A stretch of 30,975 nucleotides of DNA from JAJYBV01 sp021812265 (GTDB lineage: Bacteria > Chloroflexota > Ktedonobacteria > Ktedonobacterales > JACDGC01): NCBI GenBank assembly GCA_027459525.1, contig DAIDIC010000047.1, positions 1 to 30,975 of the forward strand. The letters run 5' to 3'. The notes beneath the pieces are model-generated. The model saw only the letters and a program-made list of their open reading frames with translations. It had not been told where the DNA came from and ran no database searches. The position numbers and the translations under genes are program-made. Positions 6,347 to 14,148 of the stretch are shown here, piece after piece; position 1 is the stretch's first letter; every line of letters begins with the position of its first letter.

Positions 6347-8101
6347 ATGTCGCTAAAAAATGTATCAATGCGAACAAAATTATTGACAGGATTTTCAATA
6401 GTTCTGGCAATTTTGGTTATTTTAACCGGGGTAACCATTGTCTCACTCAATTCTATTAAAAGTTCGTATAACACATCTGTTGCTATGTCAAATGTTCGTG
6501 GGGCAACGAAAGATTTGGCGCAATCAATAACTGCCGCAGATGATATCGGCGCATATTATATTATGGCAACGAAACCATCTCAAGCGGCGCAGTACCTTGC
6601 GACATATCAAAGCGATATACAGAACGTAAACTCTGTAGTTGCAACATTAAAAGGTCTGCCGCAGCTGCCAAATGAAAGCACAACACTGGCGCAATTTGCA
6701 ATAGTTTGGCAACAGTATCAGCAAAGTAATGTCGACGCATTTGCGCTTTTGACAAAAGGCGATGTTGCCGCCGCGCAAGCGTCTTATATCAGCGCGCCAA
6801 TCGATAATCTGCTGGTCGGACCCAAAACATTAGAGACGCAAGCAATTGCCGCCGCCAACCAGCAGCAAAGTAATACCCAACAAACAATAACAACCGCCAT
6901 TACATTGGGGATTATCTTAACCATCTTAGCCGTTATCATAGGTGTTGCCATAGCTTGGTTCTTAGCGCAGCTCGTCAGCAAGCCGCTATCGGCCATGGTT
7001 AAAGTAGCCGAAAATATCGCCGGCGGCGATCTCTCCATCATTGATAGCACAGTCCATCAGTATGGAGGCAAAGATGAAACCGGTAAATTGGTGTACGCGC
7101 TGGATACAATGGTCCGTAATCTGCGAGATATCGTACAAAATGTGCAAACATCCGCCAACACACTGGCCGAAACTTCTATGCAAATTTCGGAAAGCGCCGA
7201 CCAGACCGGATCCGCCACCGAACAGGTGTCGCGCACCATTCAGCAAGTAGCGCAAGGGGTGCAAGATCAAGCAACGCAATTGACATCGATCTCTTCCGAA
7301 GCCGAAAAATTGCGCGAAACCGGCCAAATTGTGGTCACATCTGCCGCCGACAGCAGCAAAATTGCAACCGAAAGCTCGCAAATTATTAAAAATACCCTTC
7401 AAGGCATGCAAATAGTGCAAAATGATGTCAATGGAGCAGCAACACAACTGGGCGTGCTGGCAGAGAAATCGCAGGCTATCGGCGCTATTACCACATCTAT
7501 TTCGGATATTGCCGACCAAACAAATCTGCTGGCGCTCAACGCCGCTATTGAAGCCGCCAGAGCCGGCGAACATGGCCGCGGTTTTGCGGTGGTGGCAGAT
7601 GAAGTTCGAAAACTTGCAGAACGTTCATCCAGCGCAACACAAGATATCGCCAAAATTATTGAAGAGGTTCAGGCGCAGGTTCAGGTTGTTGCAAAAACAA
7701 TGGAAAAAGGCGCCGCAAGTGTTACCGAAATTACCGAGCGCTCAGCGTCTGCCGCAGAATCGCTGCAAAATATTTTGAACTCGATGAACAGTGTTATCAA
7801 CCATGCAGAAAATGTTCTGCAAAGTGTCAATAACGTCAGTAAATCAGTCAGCTCCGTTGCCAGTGTCAGCGAGGAAAATAGCGCCGCTGCCGAGGAAGTT
7901 TCTGCCGCCACTGAAGAAATGGCTGCGCAGGTTGAAGAAACGGTTGCCGCTACCGGCCAGTTGACAGAGCTTTCAGAACAACTGCAGGAAATGATGCAGA
8001 AATTTAAATTGTCAGAAAATGACTCACCTACGCAAAAACTGACCCTTGTAGCTAAAAAGCCCGTCGCTCAGCGTAAATCAGTGTATAAAAAGGCCGCATA
8101 A
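6347..8101 (+). CDS. Methyl-accepting chemotaxis protein
   Basis: A 584-residue transmembrane chemoreceptor that passes ligand signals to the CheA/CheW kinase complex. Layout: cytoplasmic N-terminus (1-12), first membrane helix about 13-32, extracellular four-helix-bundle-type sensor about 35-178, second membrane helix about 180-207, HAMP domain about 208-265, then a long coiled-coil signalling domain. The signalling tip is typical: IADQTNLLALNAAIEAARAG followed by EHGRGFAVVADEVRKLAERS (about 387-427). Ala/Glu-rich methylation helices are seen, for example SEENSAAAEEVSAATEEMAA. A strong ribosome binding site (AGGAG at 6334-6338, 8 bases before ATG) fixes the start. No CheA, CheW or flagellar gene is in the window; the ligand is unknown. 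A hairpin terminator follows directly. Confidence 0.97.
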   Translation: MSLKNVSMRTKLLTGFSIVLAILVILTGVTIVSLNSIKSSYNTSVAMSNVRGATKDLAQSITAADDIGAYYIMATKPSQAAQYLATYQSDIQNVNSVVATLKGLPQLPNESTTLAQFAIVWQQYQQSNVDAFALLTKGDVAAAQASYISAPIDNLLVGPKTLETQAIAAANQQQSNTQQTITTAITLGIILTILAVIIGVAIAWFLAQLVSKPLSAMVKVAENIAGGDLSIIDSTVHQYGGKDETGKLVYALDTMVRNLRDIVQNVQTSANTLAETSMQISESADQTGSATEQVSRTIQQVAQGVQDQATQLTSISSEAEKLRETGQIVVTSAADSSKIATESSQIIKNTLQGMQIVQNDVNGAATQLGVLAEKSQAIGAITTSISDIADQTNLLALNAAIEAARAGEHGRGFAVVADEVRKLAERSSSATQDIAKIIEEVQAQVQVVAKTMEKGAASVTEITERSASAAESLQNILNSMNSVINHAENVLQSVNNVSKSVSSVASVSEENSAAAEEVSAATEEMAAQVEETVAATGQLTELSEQLQEMMQKFKLSENDSPTQKLTLVAKKPVAQRKSVYKKAA

Positions 8102-8123
8102 TCCATCTGCTTTGTGTGTGTAT

Positions 8124-8159
8124 AAGACAGCCGAGAATATTTTCTCCGGCTGTCTTTTT
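8124..8159 (+). terminator. Rho-independent terminator after the chemotaxis receptor gene
   Basis: AAGACAGCCGAGAA (8124-8137) pairs with TTCTCCGGCTGTCTT (8142-8156) around a TATT loop, with one unpaired G in the 3' arm, and runs into TTTTT (8155-8159). The stem is strong and starts 22 bases after the stop codon. Confidence 0.93.
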
Positions 8160-8266
8160 GCTGTTTGTGGTAACAGCCAATGCATTCAACACCACCGCCT
8201 GCAACTGCGCGCCGCCGCTATGCCGGCAGCAGTACAATAATGGCGCGCATATGGGACATATGTATC

Positions 8267-8296
8267 TTGACAAAAACTGACTCTATGCCGTACCAT
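8267..8296 (+). promoter_or_regulatory. Probable sigma-70-type promoter of the marR-ABC exporter operon
   Basis: TTGACA (8267-8272) is a perfect -35 box. TACCAT (8291-8296), 18 bases further on, matches four of six -10 positions. Transcription would start around 8303, inside the palindrome at 8301-8317, as expected for an autorepressed MarR operon. Confidence 0.55.
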
Positions 8297-8300
8297 ATAT

Positions 8301-8342
8301 TTAGCTTACCAAACTAATTAATTTTTTCCGATTTAGTATGGT
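8301..8342. promoter_or_regulatory. Candidate MarR operator: interrupted palindrome plus inverted second copy
   Basis: TTAGCTTACCAAACTAA (8301-8317) is a 17-bp interrupted palindrome with arms TTAGxTT and AAxCTAA. Its right half ACCAAACTAA (8308-8317) recurs in inverted orientation as TTAGTATGGT (8333-8342) with one mismatch, just before the ribosome binding site. A further ACCATA lies at 8292-8297. MarR proteins bind palindromes of this size, usually over their own promoter. That this protein binds here is inference. Confidence 0.5.
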
Positions 8343-8357
8343 TCGCAGGAGATGATA

Positions 8358-8873
8358 ATGGATACTGCGCAGCAAGATGATGAAACTACATCACAGAAAC
8401 TCGTCCGTTCTGTTATGCAATTTAACCGATATTTCAGCCAATACAGCCGCGCTGAAATGCATCAGCGGTTTAGTGGGATTAAACCCAGCGAAATAGCAAT
8501 TTTGTTTATGCTTCATAAGTTTGCTCAAAAAGGCGCCACCCCCATGAAAATTTCTGATATCAGCAAACATATGCATGTTACCATGCCCACTATTACCCAA
8601 TTGCTGAAAGGTCTGGAAACAAACGGATTGATAGAGCGCAAAAAAGATCCCGATGACAAGCGCTCGTTTGGTATTCAGATGACCACAAAAGGAACAGAAG
8701 CTGCGCAGCAAGCTGAAAAAGTGTTCGTGATGGGTTTTCAGCGCTTAACAGATTATTTGGGTGAGGAACAAAGCCTGCAATTAGCAGAATTGATGCTGAA
8801 AGCGTCAATATATTTTCAAAAATGGGATATGTGCGGGCATACAGTGCAGCACGATGGAGACCACCAAGCATGA
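8358..8873 (+). CDS. MarR-family transcriptional regulator
   Basis: A 171-residue dimeric winged-helix regulator, probably repressing itself and the two downstream exporter genes until a drug-like ligand binds. The central DNA-binding part reads MKISDISKHMHVTMPTITQL (helix-turn-helix), then LETNGLIERKKDPDDKRS (wing), then MTTKG, the usual MarR succession; flanking helices form the dimer interface. Start choice: AGGAG (8347-8351) directly touches an ATG at 8352 but is 6 bases before the ATG at 8358, so the latter (MDTAQQ) is preferred. The stop TGA overlaps the start of the first ABC gene as ATGA, indicating translational coupling. Confidence 0.95.
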   Translation: MDTAQQDDETTSQKLVRSVMQFNRYFSQYSRAEMHQRFSGIKPSEIAILFMLHKFAQKGATPMKISDISKHMHVTMPTITQLLKGLETNGLIERKKDPDDKRSFGIQMTTKGTEAAQQAEKVFVMGFQRLTDYLGEEQSLQLAELMLKASIYFQKWDMCGHTVQHDGDHQA

Positions 8874-10597
8874 TTAAGATTTTACGTTTTTTAAAGCCAT
8901 ACAGATTACCGTTGCTAGTTATTATTGTTCTGGCGTTTGGTCAATCAATGGCAAACCTATATTTGCCGAATTTAATGGCAAATATTGTTGACGTTGGTAT
9001 TGTAAACAAAGACACGCCTTATATTTGGCGAACCGGCGGTTTAATGGTCTTGGTTACTTTGGGCGGCGTACTCGCCGCAATCATCGGCGTATACTTTGCG
9101 TCCAGAACCGCAACACTATTTGGTAAAGATATCCGCGCCGCGCTGTTTAAACATGTGCAAAAGTTTTCTTTGCATGAATTTGACACCGTAAGCGCTTCTT
9201 CATTGATCACACGCACAACCAATGATACCACTCAGGTGCAGCAAGTAATGGTAATTATCCTAAATATTATGATTACTGCGCCGTTTACACTCGTTGCCGG
9301 TATTATTTTGGCGGTAAATCAAGACGCGGCGTTGTCTTGGATTTTAGTGGTGATGATTCCCGTTGTAGTGGGAGCCATTCTTTTGCTGATGACCCGCGCT
9401 ATACCGCTGTTTATGAGTATGCAGAAAAAGCTGGACAGATTAAATTTAGTGGTAGATGAAGGATTGACCGGTGTTCGGGTAGTGCGCGCGTTTGATCGCC
9501 AAAAAAGCGAGGAACAGCGCTTCGACGGCGGCAACTCCGAATTAACTGATATTGCGATTCGGGTAAATCAGCTGATGGCCTCGATGATGCCGGTTATGAT
9601 GTTTAGCTTGAACATTACCAGCATTGCCATTTTATGGTTCGGCGGCCAACGAATTAATAACGGACAAATGCAGGTCGGCGCGCTGATAGCCTTCTTGCAA
9701 TACGCCATGCAGATTCTCTTCTCGCTGCTTATGGTTTCTATGATGTTCATCATGATACCGCGCGCCGCCGCTTCTGCAGACCGTATTAACCAAGCGCTGG
9801 CCATTACACCCGAAATTGCCGATCCGGCGCAGCCCGAAGCGTTATCCGATTCGGCCGGCTATGTCGAATTTAAAGATGTTTCATTCAGCTACCCCGGCGC
9901 CGAAGAAAACGCAATTTCCAACATTTCTTTCAAGGCCGCGCCCGGTGAAATGACCGCAATTATCGGCGGCACAGGATCCGGCAAGTCTACCCTTATTAAT
10001 CTCATTCCGCGGTTTTATGATGTCGGCGGCGGTAATGTGCTGGTAGACGGTGTTGATGTGCGCAATATGCGGCAGGAAGATCTGCGGCAAAAAATTGGAT
10101 ATGTGCCGCAAAAAGCCGTTTTGTTCAGCGGCACAATCGCCGAAAATATCCGCTATGGCAATCAGAACGCGACTGATGATGAAATGCGCCGCGCCGCCGA
10201 TATTGCCCAAGCAACCGAATTTATTTCCACTATGGAAGATACATTTGATTCGTATATTTCCCAAGGCGGCACAAATGTTTCCGGCGGACAAAAGCAGCGG
10301 CTTTCCATTGCGCGGGCGCTGGTAAAAAAACCCGAAATTTATATTTTCGACGAAAGTTTTTCCGCGCTGGACTTTAAAACCGACGCAAAATTACGCGCGG
10401 CGCTGCGCACAGAAATTAAAAACTCTACCGTGTTTATTGTTTCACAGCGTGTCAGCACAGTTATGTCGGCAGATCGCATCATTGTTTTAGACGAAGGCCG
10501 AATAGCAGGTATGGGAGATCATAAAACCCTGATGGCCAATTGCGATGTGTATCGCGAGATTGTTGCAACACAGCTAACACCGGAGGAAATTGCATGA
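8870..10597 (+). CDS. ABC exporter half-transporter, first subunit (multidrug type)
   Basis: A 575-residue fusion of a six-helix exporter membrane domain (about 1-310) and a nucleotide-binding domain (about 325-575). Motifs: Walker A GGTGSGKST (Lys372), Q-loop YVPQKAVLFSGTI, signature VSGGQKQR, Walker B IYIFDESFSALD and an H-loop in which Gln (Gln526, IVSQRVSTV) replaces His. Loss of the H-loop His in one of two adjacent half-transporters is typical of heterodimeric exporters such as BmrCD or TM287/288, in which one ATP site is degenerate. The ATG at 8870 (ATGA overlap with marR, GGAGA upstream) is chosen over an in-frame ATG at 8822 inside marR. The likely function is efflux of drugs or lipophilic compounds; the substrate is unknown. 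Confidence 0.95.
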   Translation: MIKILRFLKPYRLPLLVIIVLAFGQSMANLYLPNLMANIVDVGIVNKDTPYIWRTGGLMVLVTLGGVLAAIIGVYFASRTATLFGKDIRAALFKHVQKFSLHEFDTVSASSLITRTTNDTTQVQQVMVIILNIMITAPFTLVAGIILAVNQDAALSWILVVMIPVVVGAILLLMTRAIPLFMSMQKKLDRLNLVVDEGLTGVRVVRAFDRQKSEEQRFDGGNSELTDIAIRVNQLMASMMPVMMFSLNITSIAILWFGGQRINNGQMQVGALIAFLQYAMQILFSLLMVSMMFIMIPRAAASADRINQALAITPEIADPAQPEALSDSAGYVEFKDVSFSYPGAEENAISNISFKAAPGEMTAIIGGTGSGKSTLINLIPRFYDVGGGNVLVDGVDVRNMRQEDLRQKIGYVPQKAVLFSGTIAENIRYGNQNATDDEMRRAADIAQATEFISTMEDTFDSYISQGGTNVSGGQKQRLSIARALVKKPEIYIFDESFSALDFKTDAKLRAALRTEIKNSTVFIVSQRVSTVMSADRIIVLDEGRIAGMGDHKTLMANCDVYREIVATQLTPEEIA

Positions 10598-12480
10598 GCA
10601 ACCAACCAAATAACCGACAACGCGGCGGCGGCCCAATGGGCGGCGCTTGGGGCGCTATGGGCCGGCCGGTTGAAAAAGCAAAAGATTTTAGGGGCACAGT
10701 CACGCGGTTATTCATGTACTTTCGCCCGCAAAGTTTTAAATTGGCGATTGTGCTTATTACCGCAATCATCGGCACAGTATTTAATATCGTCGGCCCCAAA
10801 ATTTTGGGTTTGGCGACTACCAAACTGTTTGACGGCTTGCTGGCCAAATATACCGCAATGCGATTTGGTCTCCCTGCCCCGGCGATAGACTTTCACTATA
10901 TCGCCACGGTGTTGCTGATATTGCTGGGACTGTACGTCATCAGCGCAATATTTTTGTACATTCAGCAATATGTAATGGCCGGCGTTGCGCAAAAAACCAT
11001 GTATACCATGCGCAAAGAAATCGATGAAAAATTGTCGCGGCTGCCGCTGCGCTATTTCGACACCAAAACACACGGCGAAATTATGAGCCGCGCCATTAAT
11101 GATATGGATAACCTGAGCACAACACTGCAGCAAAGCATTACCCAAGTTATTGTCTCGGCGGTAACACTCATCGGCGTTATTGTGATGATGCTGACAATCA
11201 GCCCATTGCTGAGCTTAATCATCTTGCTTACACTGCCGTTAAGTCTGTTAGTTACCATGGGCGTGGCCAAGCGATCGCAGCAATATTTCCGCGATCAGCA
11301 GCGTTCACTGGGTGAATTAAACGGCCACGTAGAGGAAATGTATACCGGCCATAAAATTGTGAAAGCGTTTGGCCGGGAACAAGAAGCAATGGAAGAGTTT
11401 GACAGACGCAATCAAAAATTATATGAAGCCGGCTGGAAAGCGCAATTTGTATCAGGCATTATTATGCCGGTGATGCGGTTTATCGGCAACATTGGTTATG
11501 TGTTTGTTGCCATAGCCGGCGGCATTCTTGTTACGCAAAACGCATTGGCCATCGGCGATGTTCAGGCGTTTATTCAATATGCGCAGCAATTCACCCAACC
11601 CATTACACAACTTGCCAACTTTGCCAACGTTATTCAGTCTGCGGTAGCCTCTGCAGAGCGCATTTTTGAGCTGCTGGATGAAACAGAAGAGATACCCGAC
11701 GCCACAGACGCTATAGAGCTGAAACAGCCACAAGGCGCGGTGCAGTTTGAGCATGTGCGGTTTGGATACTCGGAAGACGCCATTTTGATGGAAGATATGA
11801 ATATCGATGTGCATCCCGGACAGATGATTGCCATCGTTGGCCCAACCGGCGCCGGAAAAACCACCTTGGTAAACCTGCTGATGCGGTTTTATGAAGTGAA
11901 CGGCGGCGCTATTAAAGTGGATGGTGTTGATATCACCAACATTAAACGCGACAGCTTGCGCAAAACATTTGGCATGGTTTTGCAAGACACATGGCTGTTT
12001 GAAGGCACTATCCACGATAATATTGCCTATGGCAAAGAAAACGCTTCGGATGATGAAATTATTCGCGCCGCAAAAGCTGCGTACAGCGATCACTTCATCA
12101 GAACACTGCCCGAGGGATATGGCACCATTTTAAACAGCGAAGCTTCCAATATTTCCCAAGGACAAAAGCAGTTGCTTACCATTTCGCGCGCCTTCCTTGC
12201 CGACCCCGAAATTTTAATTTTGGATGAGGCAACCAGCAATGTTGATACCCGCACCGAAATTCAAATTCAGCGCGCTATGGCAGAACTCATGAAGGGCCGC
12301 ACCAGTTTTGTAATTGCTCACCGGCTTTCTACCATCCGCGACGCCGATTTGATTTTGGTGATGAACCACGGAACCATTGTTGAAAAAGGCACACATACCG
12401 AACTGCTGGAACAAAATGGCTTTTACGCCGATTTGTATAACAGCCAGTTCACCACGCAAGCGGCGGTAGTCGCAGAGTAA
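10594..12480 (+). CDS. ABC exporter half-transporter, second subunit (multidrug type)
   Basis: A 628-residue membrane/ATPase fusion, the probable partner of the preceding gene. After a Gly-rich, flexible N-terminus (RGGGPMGGAWGAMG) come the exporter membrane helices (about 40-365), with the coupling-loop segments LPLRYFDTKTHGEIMSRAIND and VKAFGREQEAMEEF. The nucleotide-binding domain has Walker A GPTGAGKTT (Lys422), Q-loop MVLQDTWLFEGTI, signature ISQGQKQ, Walker B ILILDEATSNVD and an intact H-loop His (IAHRLSTI). This half therefore carries the full Walker B/H-loop set its partner lacks. ATG at 10594 overlaps the previous stop as ATGA, with GGAGGA at 10582-10587; the in-frame ATG at 10540 lies within the upstream gene and is rejected. 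A terminator follows. Confidence 0.95.
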   Translation: MSNQPNNRQRGGGPMGGAWGAMGRPVEKAKDFRGTVTRLFMYFRPQSFKLAIVLITAIIGTVFNIVGPKILGLATTKLFDGLLAKYTAMRFGLPAPAIDFHYIATVLLILLGLYVISAIFLYIQQYVMAGVAQKTMYTMRKEIDEKLSRLPLRYFDTKTHGEIMSRAINDMDNLSTTLQQSITQVIVSAVTLIGVIVMMLTISPLLSLIILLTLPLSLLVTMGVAKRSQQYFRDQQRSLGELNGHVEEMYTGHKIVKAFGREQEAMEEFDRRNQKLYEAGWKAQFVSGIIMPVMRFIGNIGYVFVAIAGGILVTQNALAIGDVQAFIQYAQQFTQPITQLANFANVIQSAVASAERIFELLDETEEIPDATDAIELKQPQGAVQFEHVRFGYSEDAILMEDMNIDVHPGQMIAIVGPTGAGKTTLVNLLMRFYEVNGGAIKVDGVDITNIKRDSLRKTFGMVLQDTWLFEGTIHDNIAYGKENASDDEIIRAAKAAYSDHFIRTLPEGYGTILNSEASNISQGQKQLLTISRAFLADPEILILDEATSNVDTRTEIQIQRAMAELMKGRTSFVIAHRLSTIRDADLILVMNHGTIVEKGTHTELLEQNGFYADLYNSQFTTQAAVVAE

Positions 12481-12491
12481 AACAACAACGC

Positions 12492-12543
12492 GGCGCCGGC
12501 GAACATACCCAATGCGTTCACCGCGCCGCGCGGCGCCTTTTTT
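12492..12543 (+). terminator. Rho-independent terminator of the marR-ABC operon
   Basis: GGCGCCG (12492-12498) pairs perfectly with CGGCGCC (12531-12537) and is followed by six T (12538-12543). The intervening sequence can form further GC pairs. It starts 12 bases after the second ABC gene and separates that operon from BREX. Confidence 0.8.
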
Positions 12544-12591
12544 GCTGCGCTTGGAGTCCCTATTGTACCATGGCTGTCCTCTTTTGTCGTG

Positions 12592-12597
12592 TATAAT
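12592..12597 (+). promoter_or_regulatory. Probable BREX operon promoter (-10 box)
   Basis: A perfect TATAAT lies 138 bases before brxA and just after the upstream terminator. No convincing -35 box is found at 16-18 bases; TTGTAC (12563-12568) is 23 bases away. An activator or a weak -35 is therefore likely. Transcription would start near 12604, at the edge of the inverted repeat at 12607-12642. Confidence 0.5.
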
Positions 12598-12606
12598 AAG
12601 AATATC

Positions 12607-12642
12607 CTTTAGACAGGCGACTTAACAGGATAAGGTCTAAAG
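12607..12642 (+). promoter_or_regulatory. 8-bp perfect inverted repeat / leader hairpin upstream of brxA
   Basis: CTTTAGAC (12607-12614) and GTCTAAAG (12635-12642) are perfect inverted repeats. Inside them CTTA (12621-12624) pairs with TAAG (12631-12634), which directly abuts the outer 3' arm. This gives a 12-bp stem with a 6-base bulge (AGGCGA) on the 5' side and the loop ACAGGA. It could be an RNA element at the very start of the BREX transcript or an operator overlapping the start site. It matches no riboswitch family recognised here. Confidence 0.45.
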
Positions 12643-12735
12643 CAATACTACCTGTGCAGCAAGAGATACGCTGTCCAAAAGACACTGTCAGATGTTTAAT
12701 TATCGCTATTATTTGCTGCGCTTGAGGCGTTATCA

Positions 12736-13533
12736 ATGATACATATGGTTAGCGCGCATTCTTTATATTCAAGTAAAATCATTAAAGCCGGCGCATTGAT
12801 TGCTGACACAGAGCTGCTTTTTTTGCACTGGCAGATTGCGCAATCTGTTCAATTGAATATGAAAAATCTCAAGGAAACAAATGCGTTCGGCAAAGCTTCC
12901 CGTTCACGCATACAAGATATCTTAACGGTTTTCCGCCAACGATATATGCAAGATGACTCTCTGCCTGCCGCTTTGGCCGCATTAGCGCAAAATCATCTGC
13001 CAACCCATGAACTGACGCCAATTCTGTATGCGCTTTCGGCGCTCAATGATACCCTGTTGCGCGATGTCGTCATTGATGTTATCCTTCCCCGCTGGGAACG
13101 GCAATTGTTCGATATTACACCCGGCGATCTGCGCCTCTGGCTTGATGAACAAATTGCGCTGGGAAAAACAACATCCGCGTGGGGAGAATTAACGCGAGTC
13201 TGCGCCGTGCGCAACATGATGAGCGCGCTGCGTGATTTCGGCGTTTTGGAAGGAAAAAATCGAAAACGCATTCGCCGGCCGGCGTTACCAATTCGCTCGT
13301 TCGCCTTTCTTGCCCGCTGGCTCCAAACGTCTCAGGCGTCCGGTGAAAAAATTCTGCAACATCCCCTCTGGCGGTTATTTTATTTGCGCGCGCCGGATGT
13401 TGAGCGGATTTTTGTTGAGGCAGATCTCTCACAATTATTGTCTTACCAAGCCGCAGGATCTATTGTTCGGATCGATTTTCCTAAATCATCGCTAGAGGAG
13501 TACGCCCATGCAATCGCTCGAACAACGTTGTAA
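12736..13533 (+). CDS. brxA: BREX protein BrxA (DUF1819 family)
   Basis: The 265-residue protein has the N-terminal pattern of the DUF1819/BrxA family (KIIKAGALIADTELLF, then RSRIQDILTVFRQRYMQDD), the helical body with LRDVVIDVILPRW, and a C-terminal half with AVRNMMSALRDFGVLEGKNR. BrxA is a small helical, DNA-binding protein that comes first in type 1 BREX operons; its exact role is not settled. GAGG at 12724-12727 is 8 bases before the ATG at 12736 and supports this start over the ATG at 12745. The end overlaps brxB by 26 bases in another frame, so the two are translationally linked. Identification is firm because the five other type 1 BREX proteins follow directly. Confidence 0.93.
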   Translation: MIHMVSAHSLYSSKIIKAGALIADTELLFLHWQIAQSVQLNMKNLKETNAFGKASRSRIQDILTVFRQRYMQDDSLPAALAALAQNHLPTHELTPILYALSALNDTLLRDVVIDVILPRWERQLFDITPGDLRLWLDEQIALGKTTSAWGELTRVCAVRNMMSALRDFGVLEGKNRKRIRRPALPIRSFAFLARWLQTSQASGEKILQHPLWRLFYLRAPDVERIFVEADLSQLLSYQAAGSIVRIDFPKSSLEEYAHAIARTTL

Positions 13534-14089
13534 ACAGTTGTATCAAGACCTAACAGCGGCGCCGTTGCGCATCAGCTCGTATAACGATTTGCCTTTTGCC
13601 ATTCTCCAGTATCTTCCGCGGGATGAAATAGCAATGCGCCGAGAAATTCAAATGCTGGCCCGCAAACTAGAGATTCAAGGCAAAATACCCGTCCTTATCT
13701 CGCTCGCCGACCTCCTCTGGCAATCCATTGAGAAAAGCGACGACGGTTTGGATGGCCTGATTCACTACGAAAAAAAACGCGGATTCAACGACGCTCAACA
13801 AATAGCGACTACATATCTTTCTCATAAAGAATGGGCGCCGCTGCCCGACACCCTGCAACAAAAAGTGGCAGATCTCTCACCGGAAAAACATATTGTTTTG
13901 CTCAGCCGCGCCGCCGCTATGGGGCCGGCAATCTATCATATGTCGAAATTATTGGATGAAATGCATAACCGCACACTCGTTCCTATGATTCTTTTTTACC
14001 CCGGCTCACTTACCGGCGTTACCGGCTTACGATTTATGGATCTTTCAATGCACGAGCCAATGGGAAACTATCGCGTCAAAATCTATTAA
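13508..14089 (+). CDS. brxB: BREX protein BrxB (DUF1788 family)
   Basis: A 193-residue protein typical of DUF1788/BrxB: an N-terminal helical segment, the central IPVLISLADLLWQSIE, HIVLLSRAAAMGPAIYHMSK and the characteristic C-terminus with LFYPGSLTG and MGNYRVKIY. BrxB is an essential small component of type 1 BREX, with a predicted nucleotide-binding-like fold and unknown biochemical role. AGAGGAG at 13494-13500 precedes the ATG at 13508, which lies inside the end of brxA. Length is normal. It is followed by a 59-base gap before pglX, the largest in the operon. Confidence 0.94.
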   Translation: MQSLEQRCKQLYQDLTAAPLRISSYNDLPFAILQYLPRDEIAMRREIQMLARKLEIQGKIPVLISLADLLWQSIEKSDDGLDGLIHYEKKRGFNDAQQIATTYLSHKEWAPLPDTLQQKVADLSPEKHIVLLSRAAAMGPAIYHMSKLLDEMHNRTLVPMILFYPGSLTGVTGLRFMDLSMHEPMGNYRVKIY

Positions 14090-14148
14090 TTGCGCAGGCA
14101 GAAGCCGGCCGCAATTGAACATATGGGAAAGGATGACTCTTTAATTTA

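Noticed and set aside
8822..8869. Upstream start for the first ABC exporter gene inside marR
   Set aside because: It lacks a ribosome binding site, and the ATGA overlap start at 8870 gives the usual family N-terminus (MIKILRFLKPY).
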